Shown piece by piece: positions 52,830 through 64,000 of a stretch of 64,000 nucleotides of DNA. Source of the DNA: Strigamia acuminata (lineage: Eukaryota; Arthropoda; Chilopoda; Geophilomorpha; Linotaeniidae); the NCBI GenBank assembly GCA_949358305.1, contig OX442320.1, positions 684,501 through 748,500 on the forward strand, given 5' to 3'. Made by a program: the position numbers and the translations under genes. Under the pieces are notes generated by a model. It was not told the DNA's origin. It saw only the letters and a list, made by a program, of their open reading frames with translations, and did not search any database. Positions within the stretch are counted from its first letter, which is position 1. Every line of letters begins with the position of its first letter.

Positions 52830-55800
52830 TTAAACCTTAGTAGAAGCCTTCAATGTAAGTTTTAGCAACATCCAAGCAATGATTTGCGAGAATAGACTTT
52901 TGATCTCATCACAGTTGACTTAGCACAAACACCACAAGACCAATGTCTCTGAATGTTCAGAAATAGTGTTTAAACCTTAGTAGAAGGCTCCAATGTAAGT
53001 TTTAGCAACATCCAAGCAATGATTTGCGAGAATAGACTTTTGATCTCATCACAGTTGACTTAGCACAAACACCACAAGACCAATGTCTCTGAATGTTCAG
53101 AAATAGTGTTTAAACCTTAGTAGAAGGCTCCAATGTAAGTTTTAGCAACATCCAAGCAATGATTTGGGAGAATAGACTTTTGATCTCATCACAGTTGACT
53201 TAGCACAAACACCACAAGATCAATGTCTCTGAATGTTCAGAAATAGTGTTTAAACCTTAGTAGAAGGCTCCAATGTAAGTTTTAGAAACATCCAAGCAAT
53301 GATTTGGGAGAATAGACTTTTGATCTCATCACAGTTGACTTAACACAAACACCACAAGACCAATGTCTCTGAATGTTCAGAAATAGTGTTTAAACCTTAG
53401 TAGAAGGCTCCAATGTAAGTTTTAGCAACATCCAAGCAATGATTTGGGAGAATAGACTTTTGATCTCATCACAGATGACTTAGCACAAACACCACAAGTC
53501 CAATGTCTCTGAATGTTCAGAAATAGTGTTTAAACCTTAGTAGAAGCCTTCAATGTAAGTTTTAGCAACATCCAAGCAATAAATTTTGAAAAAAAAATTT
53601 TGAGTTTATTTCACATTGCAGTTGACTTAGCACAAACACCACAAGACCAATGTCTCTGAATGTTTAGAAATAGTGTTTAAACCTTAGTAGAAGACTTCAA
53701 GAGAAGTTTTAGCAACATCCAAGCAATGATTTGCGAGAATAGACTTTTGATCTCATCACAGTTGACTTAGCACAAACACCACAAGACCAATGTCTCTGAA
53801 TGTTCAGAAATAGTGTTTAAACCTTAGTAGAAGGCTCCAATGTAAGTTTTAGCAACATCCAAGCAATGATTTGGGAGAATAGACTTTTGATCTCATCACA
53901 GATGACTTAGCACAAACACCACAAGTCCAATGTCTCTGAATGTTCAGAAATAGTGTTTAAACCTTAGTAGAAGCCTTCAATGTAAGTTTTAGCAACATCC
54001 AAGCAATAAATTTTGAAAAAAAAATTTTGAGTTTATTTCACATTGCAGTTGACTTAGCACAAACACCACAAGACCAATGTCTCTGAATGTTTAGAAATAG
54101 TGTTTAAACCTTAGTAGAAGACTTCAAGAGAAGTTTTAGCAACATCCAAGCAATGATTTGCGAGAATAGACTTTTGATCTCATCACAGTTGACTTAGCAC
54201 AAACACCACAAGACCAATGTCTCTGAATGTTCAGAAATAGTGTTTAAACCTTAGTAGAAGGCTCCAATGTAAGTTTTAGAAACATCCAAGCAATGATTTG
54301 GGAGAATAGACTTTTGATCTCATCACAGTTGACTTAGCACAAACACCACAGGACCAATGTCTCTGAATGTTTAGAAATAGTGTTTAAACCTTAGTAGAAG
54401 CCTTCAATGTAAGTTTTAGCAACATCCAAGCAATAAATTTTGAAAAAAAATTTTGAGCTTATTTCACATTGCAGTTGACTTAGCACAAAGACCACAAGAT
54501 CAATGTCTCTGAATGTTCAGAAATAGTGTTTAAACCTTAGTAGAAGGCTCCAATGTAAGTTTTAGAAACATCCAAGCAATGATTTGGGAGAATAGACTTT
54601 TGATCTCATCACAGTTGACTTAGCACAAACACCAAAAGTCCAATGTCTCTGAATGTTCAGAAATAGTGTTTAAACCTTAGTAGAAGCCTTCAATGTAAGT
54701 TTTAGCAACATCCAAGCAATAAATTTTAAAAAAAAAATTTTGAGTTTATTTCACATTGCAGTTGACTTAGCACAAAGACCACAAGATCAATGTCTCTGAA
54801 TGTTCAGAAATAGTGTTTAAACCTTAGTAGAAGGCTCCAATGTAAGTTTTAGCAACATCCAAGCAATGATTTGGGAGAATAGACTTTTGATCTCATCACA
54901 GTTGACTTAGCACAAACACCACAAGACCAATGTCTCTGAATGTTCAGAAATAGTGTTTAAACCTTAGTAGAAGGCTCCAATGTAAGTTTTAGCAACATCC
55001 AAGCAATGATTTGGGAGAATAGACTTTTGATCTCATCACAGATGACTTAGCACAAACACCACAAGTCCAATGTCTCTGAATGTTCAGAAATAGTGTTTAA
55101 ACCTTAGTAGAAGCCTTCAATGTAAGTTTTAGCAACATCCAAGCAATGATTTGCGAGAATAGACTTTTGATCTCATCACAGTTGACTTAGCACAAACACC
55201 ACAAGACCAATGTCTCTGAATGTTCAGAAATAGTGTTTAAACCTTAGTAGAAGGCTCCAATGTAAGTTTTAGCAACATCCAAGCAATGATTTGCGAGAAT
55301 AGACTTTTGATCTCATCACAGTTGACTTAGCACAAACACCACAAGACCAATGTCTCTGAATGTTCAGAAATAGTGTTTAAACCTTAGTAGAAGGCTCCAA
55401 TGTAAGTTTTAGCAACATCCAAGCAATGATTTGGGAGAATAGACTTTTGATCTCATCACAGTTGACTTAGCACAAACACCAGAAGACCAATGTCTCTGAA
55501 TGTTCAGAAATAGTGTTTAAACCTTAGTAGAAGGCTCCAATGTAAGTTTTAGCAACATCCAAGCAATGATTTGCGAGAATAGACTTTTGATCTCATCACA
55601 GTTGACTTAGCACAAACACCACAAGACCAATGTCTCTGAATGTTCAGAAATAGTGTTTAAACCTTAGTAGAAGGCTCCAATGTAAGTTTTAGCAACATCC
55701 AAGCAATGATTTGGGAGAATAGACTTTTGATCTCATCACAGTTGACTTAGCACAAACACCACAAGATCAATGTCTCTGAATGTTCAGAAATAGTGTTTAA

Positions 55801-58800
55801 ACCTTAGTAGAAGGCTCCAATGTAAGTTTTAGAAACATCCAAGCAATGATTTGGGAGAATAGACTTTTGATCTCATCACAGTTGACTTAGCACAAACACC
55901 ACAAGACCAATGTCTCTGAATGTTCAGAAATAGTGTTTAAACCTTAGTAGAAGGCTCCAATGTAAGTTTTAGCAACATCCAAGCAATGATTTGGGAGAAT
56001 AGACTTTTGATCTCATCACAGATGACTTAGCACAAACACCACAAGTCCAATGTCTCTGAATGTTCAGAAATAGTGTTTAAACCTTAGTAGAAGCCTTCAA
56101 TGTAAGTTTTAGCAACATCCAAGCAATAAATTTTGAAAAAAAAATTTTGAGTTTATTTCACATTGCAGTTGACTTAGCACAAACACCACAAGACCAATGT
56201 CTCTGAATGTTTAGAAATAGTGTTTAAACCTTAGTAGAAGACTTCAAGAGAAGTTTTAGCAACATCCAAGCAATGATTTGCGAGAATAGACTTTTGATCT
56301 CATCACAGTTGACTTAGCACAAACACCAAAAGTCCAATGTCTCTGAATGTTCAGAAATAGTGTTTAAACCTTAGTAGAAGCCTTCAATGTAAGTTTTAGC
56401 AACATCCAAGCAATAAATTTTAAAAAAAAAATTTTGAGTTTATTTCACATTGCAGTTGACTTAGCACAAAGACCACAAGATCAATGTCTCTGAATGTTCA
56501 GAAATAGTGTTTAAACCTTAGTAGAAGGCTCCAATGTAAGTTTTAGCAACATCCAAGCAATGATTTGGGAGAATAGACTTTTGATCTCATCACAGTTGAC
56601 TTAGCACAAACACCACAAGACCAATGTCTCTGAATGTTCAGAAATAGTGTTTAAACCTTAGTAGAAGGCTCCAATGTAAGTTTTAGCAACATCCAAGCAA
56701 TGATTTGGGAGAATAGACTTTTGATCTCATCACAGATGACTTAGCACAAACACCACAAGTCCAATGTCTCTGAATGTTCAGAAATAGTGTTTAAACCTTA
56801 GTAGAAGCCTTCAATGTAAGTTTTAGCAACATCCAAGCAATGATTTGCGAGAATAGACTTTTGATCTCATCACAGTTGACTTAGCACAAACACCACAAGA
56901 CCAATGTCTCTGAATGTTCAGAAATAGTGTTTAAACCTTAGTAGAAGGCTCCAATGTAAGTTTTAGCAACATCCAAGCAATGATTTGCGAGAATAGACTT
57001 TTGATCTCATCACAGTTGACTTAGCACAAACACCACAAGACCAATGTCTCTGAATGTTCAGAAATAGTGTTTAAACCTTAGTAGAAGGCTCCAATGTAAG
57101 TTTTAGCAACATCCAAGCAATGATTTGGGAGAATAGACTTTTGATCTCATCACAGTTGACTTAGCACAAACACCAGAAGACCAATGTCTCTGAATGTTCA
57201 GAAATAGTGTTTAAACCTTAGTAGAAGGCTCCAATGTAAGTTTTAGCAACATCCAAGCAATGATTTGCGAGAATAGACTTTTGATCTCATCACAGTTGAC
57301 TTAGCACAAACACCACAAGACCAATGTCTCTGAATGTTCAGAAATAGTGTTTAAACCTTAGTAGAAGGCTCCAATGTAAGTTTTAGCAACATCCAAGCAA
57401 TGATTTGGGAGAATAGACTTTTGATCTCATCACAGTTGACTTAGCACAAACACCACAAGATCAATGTCTCTGAATGTTCAGAAATAGTGTTTAAACCTTA
57501 GTAGAAGGCTCCAATGTAAGTTTTAGAAACATCCAAGCAATGATTTGGGAGAATAGACTTTTGATCTCATCACAGTTGACTTAGCACAAACACCACAAGA
57601 CCAATGTCTCTGAATGTTCAGAAATAGTGTTTAAACCTTAGTAGAAGGCTCCAATGTAAGTTTTAGCAACATCCAAGCAATGATTTGGGAGAATAGACTT
57701 TTGATCTCATCACAGATGACTTAGCACAAACACCACAAGTCCAATGTCTCTGAATGTTCAGAAATAGTGTTTAAACCTTAGTAGAAGCCTTCAATGTAAG
57801 TTTTAGCAACATCCAAGCAATAAATTTTGAAAAAAAAATTTTGAGTTTATTTCACATTGCAGTTGACTTAGCACAAACACCACAAGACCAATGTCTCTGA
57901 ATGTTTAGAAATAGTGTTTAAACCTTAGTAGAAGACTTCAAGAGAAGTTTTAGCAACATCCAAGCAATGATTTGCGAGAATAGACTTTTGATCTCATCAC
58001 AGTTGACTTAGCACAAACACCACAAGACCAATGTCTCTGAATGTTCAGAAATAGTGTTTAAACCTTAGTAGAAGGCTCCAATGTAAGTTTTAGAAACATC
58101 CAAGCAATGATTTGGGAGAATAGACTTTTGATCTCATCACAGTTGACTTAGCACAAACACCACAGGACCAATGTCTCTGAATGTTTAGAAATAGTGTTTA
58201 AACCTTAGTAGAAGCCTTCAATGTAAGTTTTAGCAACATCCAAGCAATAAATTTTGAAAAAAAATTTTGAGCTTATTTCACATTGCAGTTGACTTAGCAC
58301 AAAGACCACAAGATCAATGTCTCTGAATGTTCAGAAATAGTGTTTAAACCTTAGTAGAAGGCTCCAATGTAAGTTTTAGAAACATCCAAGCAATGATTTG
58401 GGAGAATAGACTTTTGATCTCATCACAGTTGACTTAGCACAAACACCAAAAGTCCAATGTCTCTGAATGTTCAGAAATAGTGTTTAAACCTTAGTAGAAG
58501 CCTTCAATGTAAGTTTTAGCAACATCCAAGCAATAAATTTTAAAAAAAAAATTTTGAGTTTATTTCACATTGCAGTTGACTTAGCACAAAGACCACAAGA
58601 TCAATGTCTCTGAATGTTCAGAAATAGTGTTTAAACCTTAGTAGAAGGCTCCAATGTAAGTTTTAGCAACATCCAAGCAATGATTTGGGAGAATAGACTT
58701 TTGATCTCATCACAGTTGACTTAGCACAAACACCACAAGACCAATGTCTCTGAATGTTCAGAAATAGTGTTTAAACCTTAGTAGAAGGCTCCAATGTAAG

Positions 58801-60129
58801 TTTTAGCAACATCCAAGCAATGATTTGGGAGAATAGACTTTTGATCTCATCACAGATGACTTAGCACAAACACCACAAGTCCAATGTCTCTGAATGTTCA
58901 GAAATAGTGTTTAAACCTTAGTAGAAGCCTTCAATGTAAGTTTTAGCAACATCCAAGCAATGATTTGCGAGAATAGACTTTTGATCTCATCACAGTTGAC
59001 TTAGCACAAACACCACAAGACCAATGTCTCTGAATGTTCAGAAATAGTGTTTAAACCTTAGTAGAAGGCTCCAATGTAAGTTTTAGCAACATCCAAGCAA
59101 TGATTTGCGAGAATAGACTTTTGATCTCATCACAGTTGACTTAGCACAAACACCACAAGACCAATGTCTCTGAATGTTCAGAAATAGTGTTTAAACCTTA
59201 GTAGAAGGCTCCAATGTAAGTTTTAGCAACATCCAAGCAATGATTTGGGAGAATAGACTTTTGATCTCATCACAGTTGACTTAGCACAAACACCACAAGA
59301 TCAATGTCTCTGAATGTTCAGAAATAGTGTTTAAACCTTAGTAGAAGGCTCCAATGTAAGTTTTAGAAACATCCAAGCAATGATTTGGGAGAATAGACTT
59401 TTGATCTCATCACAGTTGACTTAGCACAAACACCACAAGACCAATGTCTCTGAATGTTCAGAAATAGTGTTTAAACCTTAGTAGAAGGCTCCAATGTAAG
59501 TTTTAGCAACATCCAAGCAATGATTTGGGAGAATAGACTTTTGATCTCATCACAGTTGACTTAGCACAAACACCACAAGTCCAATGTCTCTGAATGTTCA
59601 GAAATAGTGTTTAAACCTTAGTAGAAGCCTTCAATGTAAGTTTTAGCAACATCCAAGCAATAAATTTTGAAAAAAAAATTTTGAGTTTATTTTACATTGC
59701 AGTTGACTTAGCACAAACACCACAAGACCAATGTCTCTGAATGTTTAGAAATAGTGTTTAAACCTTAGTAGAAGACTTCAAGAGAAGTTTTAGCAACATC
59801 CAAGCAATGATTTGCGAGAATAGACTTTTGATCTCATCACAGTTGACTTAGCACAAACACCACAAGACCAATGTCTCTGAATGTTCAGAAATAGTGTTTA
59901 AACCTTAGTAGAAGGCTCCAATGTAAGTTTTAGAAACATCCAAGCAATGATTTGGGAGAATAGACTTTTGATCTCATCACAGTTGACTTAGCACAAACAC
60001 CAGAAGACCAATGTCTCTGAATGTTCAGAAATAGTGTTTAAACCTTAGTAGAAGGCTCCAATGTAAGTTTTAGCAACATCCAAGCAATGATTTGGGAGAA
60101 TAGACTTTTGATCTCATCACAGTTGACTT
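52830..60129 (-). repeat. 140-bp satellite, block 3 (minus orientation, about 52 monomers, higher-order repeats)
   Basis: 7.3 kb of head-to-tail 140-bp monomers with scattered 146-147-bp variants. Variant markers repeat in order: GATGACTTAGC occurs at 53475, 53901, 55041, 56021, 56735, 57715 and 58855, giving intervals of 426, 1140, 980, 714, 980 and 1140 bp. This reveals a higher-order unit of 3814 bp (27 monomers, 53901-57714) that begins again at 57715, and inside it a 980-bp block repeated 1694 bp apart. It is non-coding. It ends where ncLTR-2 is inserted. Confidence 0.95.
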
Positions 60130-60890
60130 TGTTTCTAGCAATGCTTTGTGGCCGTGTGGCACTCTAGAAGACAACAGAAAAAGCTTATAACAAATAAACC
60201 TACTTACTAGAACTTGTGATGAGCTCCAAAAGAGATGATGCATTGCAGGAGAAATCCTGCTTGAAATCCCTGCAAAGTGGCCTAATAAGTGTCTGGAAGA
60301 ACTCACCACTAATATGCCAAATAACACATAAACAAACCGAATTTAATGTAAAGTTAATATCTATCAAAAGTACACAGAAAAGAGAGGAGAAAATTACATA
60401 TCTTAACCCTAGAAATCTACATAACAGTCACAGTGTAGTTGCTGCGCAACCTACAACAATTAGAGCAACGAGTGGCAACAATCACTCGCAAGAGGCGAAT
60501 TGTCCCTCTAGTGACAAAATGATAAAGCGTATACAAGAAAATACACAGTTTCAAGTATAAAATCATTACAAAAGGCACAAAACCGTAATACATTAAGCCA
60601 AAGTGTTTCAAATAAATGAACTAACTTAGGAACTAACAGCAGCGACTCTTTGGACGAATCCAAGCAGTAAAACTCCAAAGAATCAAAGGAAAAATACAAG
60701 ATTACCTTAAGAAAGACAGCTTAAATCAGGTAAAACATAACTCCCACGTCACAAACTACACGAAATTCATTTAACATTTAGCCAAAACTTAAGCTGCACT
60801 ATTAACTAAACACAAACTTAAATAATTGATCAATTCAAGCAAATCCGCTATTGCGATAGCAAAAAATCCATGTTGCGCGTGCTCGCAACA
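60130..60890 (-). repeat. ncLTR-2 3' LTR (761 bp)
   Basis: Starts TGTTTCTAGC and ends GCTCGCAACA on the plus strand. The inner 90 bp (about 60800-60890) are almost identical to the ncLTR-1 LTR. The rest is strongly diverged, and the first 220 bp hardly align, although the internal regions of the two elements are nearly the same. Confidence 0.8.
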
Positions 60891-63800
60891 GCGTTGCCGG
60901 CCAAAGAAGAAGGGAAGGCAAGGCAGAAAACTGTTGAAGGAATTCCCCATCAAAACCAAGAGCACGGAAAGAAAAAGTATCGAAGCCAAGCTTGACTTTG
61001 TGAAAGTCGCGAAGGCAAAACCATAGACACTAAAAGAAACTTAGAACACGAGAGAAGAAAGAGAAGGGCCGTGCCATGATGACCTAGTCCAGACACCAAG
61101 GGGCTACGGCGTCGCCAATAGACACGTGGCGCACACGCAAGAACCTTCAGAAAATCCGACTGAACGGGTTTTCTAACCAAAACGACGTGAGAACATTGCG
61201 GGAGCTTGTCCGAAAACTCAGTCTGTCAACCCGTAGACAGACGCTTAAACTAAACGGAAACTAAAAATGGGAGAACAGAAATCCTTGTCAGAGAGGAAAG
61301 GCGCTGGTCCAAAACAATCGTCCAACCAAACACCGAGGTTAGAAGTCTCAGAACCGAAAACTAAACGTCGTCGAAAAAAGGAAAACTGTCACAAAAACTC
61401 TTGATCGAGCATGGCCTCGCAAGGAACATGACATACATGAAGACTAGAAGAAACTTGAAACGCAAAAAAGAACAAACTTGAGACACGGCAGACTTCACCG
61501 CCTCGTTGTCCTCGAGCCAGCGCTCAAGTGGCAACGTGCCACGGAAACCTCCGTCCGCACGAAAACACGAGCTGCGAACTCAAACTTAATAAACTATTAA
61601 GGACGACCCTTTTCTAGAAAACAAGAAAAATGCAAAATAAGGGAATGAATGCGTTGACCCAGACCTATCGTCTGACCAACCACCCAGCATTCGTACGAAG
61701 AACTAGAAAATGCCGTCAAGACCTAGGCACCACTCTTTTGCAAAGAGTGACCAACTAACAACTTACCCAAAGCCATGACCACCTAGCTAACATGATCACG
61801 CCAGAAAGAGGAAAAAGAGAACGAGAAGGCATGAAGCTCAGGCAATGCGAACCATTCGCAGCAACTGCCACGCAAAGGCGTTGACCGCACCCTGACTTGA
61901 CATGAACCCACGAAACCGCTAAGAGCAGAGAATAAAGAAAAAAGGAAAGACTTAGTCAGGTGACTGTGTAAACCATCTGCGACCTCTTGTCCACAGCGAC
62001 AAGGAAACACGCGCACGCTGACCCATCAACCACAACTTTATCTAACTAACAAGAGAAAAACGGTTCAATTATCTAAACAGAACGAGCACGTTCCGTGCAA
62101 ATAAATACCGGCTAAAACGTCAATATTATCACTAAAGCTATTGGCCAAGTATGGCCTCACAAAGGAAACTAGCAAACCGGAACTGTGAAAACCAGCAAGA
62201 ATTCCAAAACACTAAACTTTCTGCTTTTTTTTTTCGAAGAGGGAACAAGTCCGTACCCAAATAATCAATCCATTTCCTCCCCACGAGAAAAGAAAGGAAA
62301 GGGACCTGCTTCTTTTTGAAGATCAACAGGTGTCATATGATACTGAAAAACGTTGGAAGCAGTGCAACTGCAACCAAATGAAGCGAAGCTACACTTCCTT
62401 CACGAAAACTAATCACGTCGTTGAAAAGAAATTAAAACCGGTGGCTTTCTTTCAACCGAGCTGCGCTTTACGAATGCGCCTTGAACAAAGAGGTACCCGA
62501 TGGACATCGCGTCCGCACTCGGGCCACCGTGTAGCCTGTTGTGAGCAGACTACCACGAAGACTGAAACTTCTTTAACCGAGGGGGGAAATAGAAACTAGA
62601 TCTAGTTAAAACCCCATGCTCCAATAAGGAGGCTACCGTATGAACGCTTGGCCCACCCCGAGTCGGAACCAATATGATTGAACCGAGAAACGAGAGAAGA
62701 GGGAGGGTTGCTTGACGTCCCTGATTGCGAGGGGCGTCACACATAGACATGAGCACAAGGACTTGCCAGTTGCCAACCGCATTCCTGGAACCGGTAAGCA
62801 ACTGCAAGTCGACAATTGACTCGCTCACACACCCATTGACGACATCTTCAATCAGCAAGCCGACTTCCGGAAATCGCCACTCTACTGAAAGCACGTGTCG
62901 TCCAATGGCTAAAACGTGTTGCCGAGTGCCGGCGCCAAAAAGGCCGCACACACACGTCCTTCGACCCATCCTAGAGTGGGCTCCCTGCCTAGTGCATGTC
63001 TGCCTCACTGCAGAGCTAGGGATGAAAGACTAACAACAACTACTCAGTCGCGGGAAGCCAACGTAGAAATAGGGGCCGCCAAGAGGCGCAGGGACATTGT
63101 CTCGGACACGACATCTAACAGAGTATGGCAGTGCAAACCTGCCCTCTGAAACACATCGAATGGCAGTCCTTGCTGTGCACAGCAAGAACGACCATCCAAA
63201 ACAAGTACCTATACCCTAACGCCACGCTAGCTAGCCACAACCCAAAAATAGCAAGCAAGCTATTTCCTAAACGAATAAGCTAAAATGTCCAAATTCTAAG
63301 GTTGCCCCAAAGAATTAGAATAACTAAACTTCCTTTTTTTTTAAACGATAAAAGGCGAGACTAATCACTAATGAAGACTCATGAAACGCTACGGACGTTT
63401 CCACGAAGAGACAGCGAAAATGCAGAACGTACATCACCAGCGGTAGACACTGGGTGTAGCGGTCAACAACAGAAACTGGACTTGCCCAGTGGGCGGTGCG
63501 GATCGGCTGCTCTAAACTTCCAGCACCGACAGAAGTCACACGCCTTTCTAAATCCAAACCCACTTGCAAACAAGTCGTAACACAATCTAACCGAACAGAA
63601 ATTTGACGGACAGATAAGAACCGACTGACCTCACGGGCCAGCGCTCGCTCAGCTTGACATGAGCAGCAAAAGAACGAATCTCGTTCTAAAAACAAGAAAC
63701 GTTCTAAAAACACACGAATACAAACGGGTGTGCCCTCTCCCGAAGCGGAGAGGTGACCGACACCAGATCTCACGAGGAAACTCGTGCAACACACGAAAGA

Positions 63801-64000
63801 CATTGGACACAAAACGTAAAGACCAGAGGTCGTCCACATTCCAAACACAAGAGCAGGCTCACATGACGAGAAGAAGCTAGATCACTCAAGGACCCCCCTG
63901 ACCGCCGCTCTGATAGGCGGGAAGGACGAGAAGAGGGAACTGGTTGGCCCACAATAGCTAGTAATTTAACTTTAGCGTAGGGCAGAAAGCTAAAAGCGGG
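60130..64000 (-). mobile_element. ncLTR-2: second non-coding BEL-like element, cut by the window end
   Basis: Inserted in satellite after CAGTTGACTT. The 3' LTR at 60130-60890 is followed by an interior that matches that of ncLTR-1 closely to the end of the window, with scattered substitutions and small indels. The 5' part lies outside. No coding domain was recognised. Confidence 0.85.

Noticed and set aside
52830-60129. CRISPR array, because of regular direct repeats
   Set aside because: The whole 140-bp unit is repeated with no unique spacers, and the context is eukaryotic satellite and retrotransposons.

Overview
The window is a piece of animal (invertebrate-type) heterochromatin: a roughly 140-bp tandem satellite riddled with LTR retrotransposons nested inside one another. 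Gag-pol genes of the BEL/Pao type, known only from metazoans, and Ty1/copia elements primed by a perfect 3' end of animal initiator tRNA-Met support an animal genome. I cannot name the species. I recognise no single-copy host gene, and every long ORF belongs to a transposable element.

Layout. 1-19404 is the 3' part of a BEL/Pao element (BEL-A), whose polyprotein is cut into three in-frame pieces by two later insertions: a complete copia element (Copia-1, 3194-10544) and a complete element encoding Gag, protease and a thymidine kinase (TK-1, 10985-17166). 19405-21236 is satellite. 21237-29392 is a solo BEL-type LTR (LTR-B) split by a second, divergent thymidine-kinase element in the opposite orientation (TK-2, 21997-28586). 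29393-31962 is satellite in the other orientation, with a 200-N assembly gap. 31963-52829 is a large TTAA-flanked element without a recognisable transposase. It holds a long inverted repeat (foldback), a second intact copia element (Copia-2, 35320-42342) and a non-coding BEL-like LTR element (ncLTR-1, 45521-51368). 52830-60129 is satellite with higher-order structure. 60130-64000 is the start of a second non-coding LTR element (ncLTR-2) that runs off the window.

Most notable content: two diverged families of BEL-like retrotransposon in which the part of the polyprotein after the protease, normally reverse transcriptase, RNase H and integrase, is replaced by a TK1-type thymidine kinase with its nucleotide-binding, catalytic and zinc-binding motifs conserved, followed by a conserved C-terminal tail of about 40 residues. 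They must borrow reverse transcriptase and integrase from other elements. A 16-nt leader motif shared by TK-1, TK-2 and ncLTR-1, and similar primer-binding sites, suggest a common system of trans-mobilisation. A local thymidylate supply for reverse transcription is an attractive but untested role for the kinase.

Most insertions look young. Paired LTRs are identical or nearly so by eye, and target-site duplications are intact: AGTTG for Copia-1, ACAG for TK-1, CCATG for TK-2, AATAC for Copia-2, GCGT for ncLTR-1 and TTAA for the large element.
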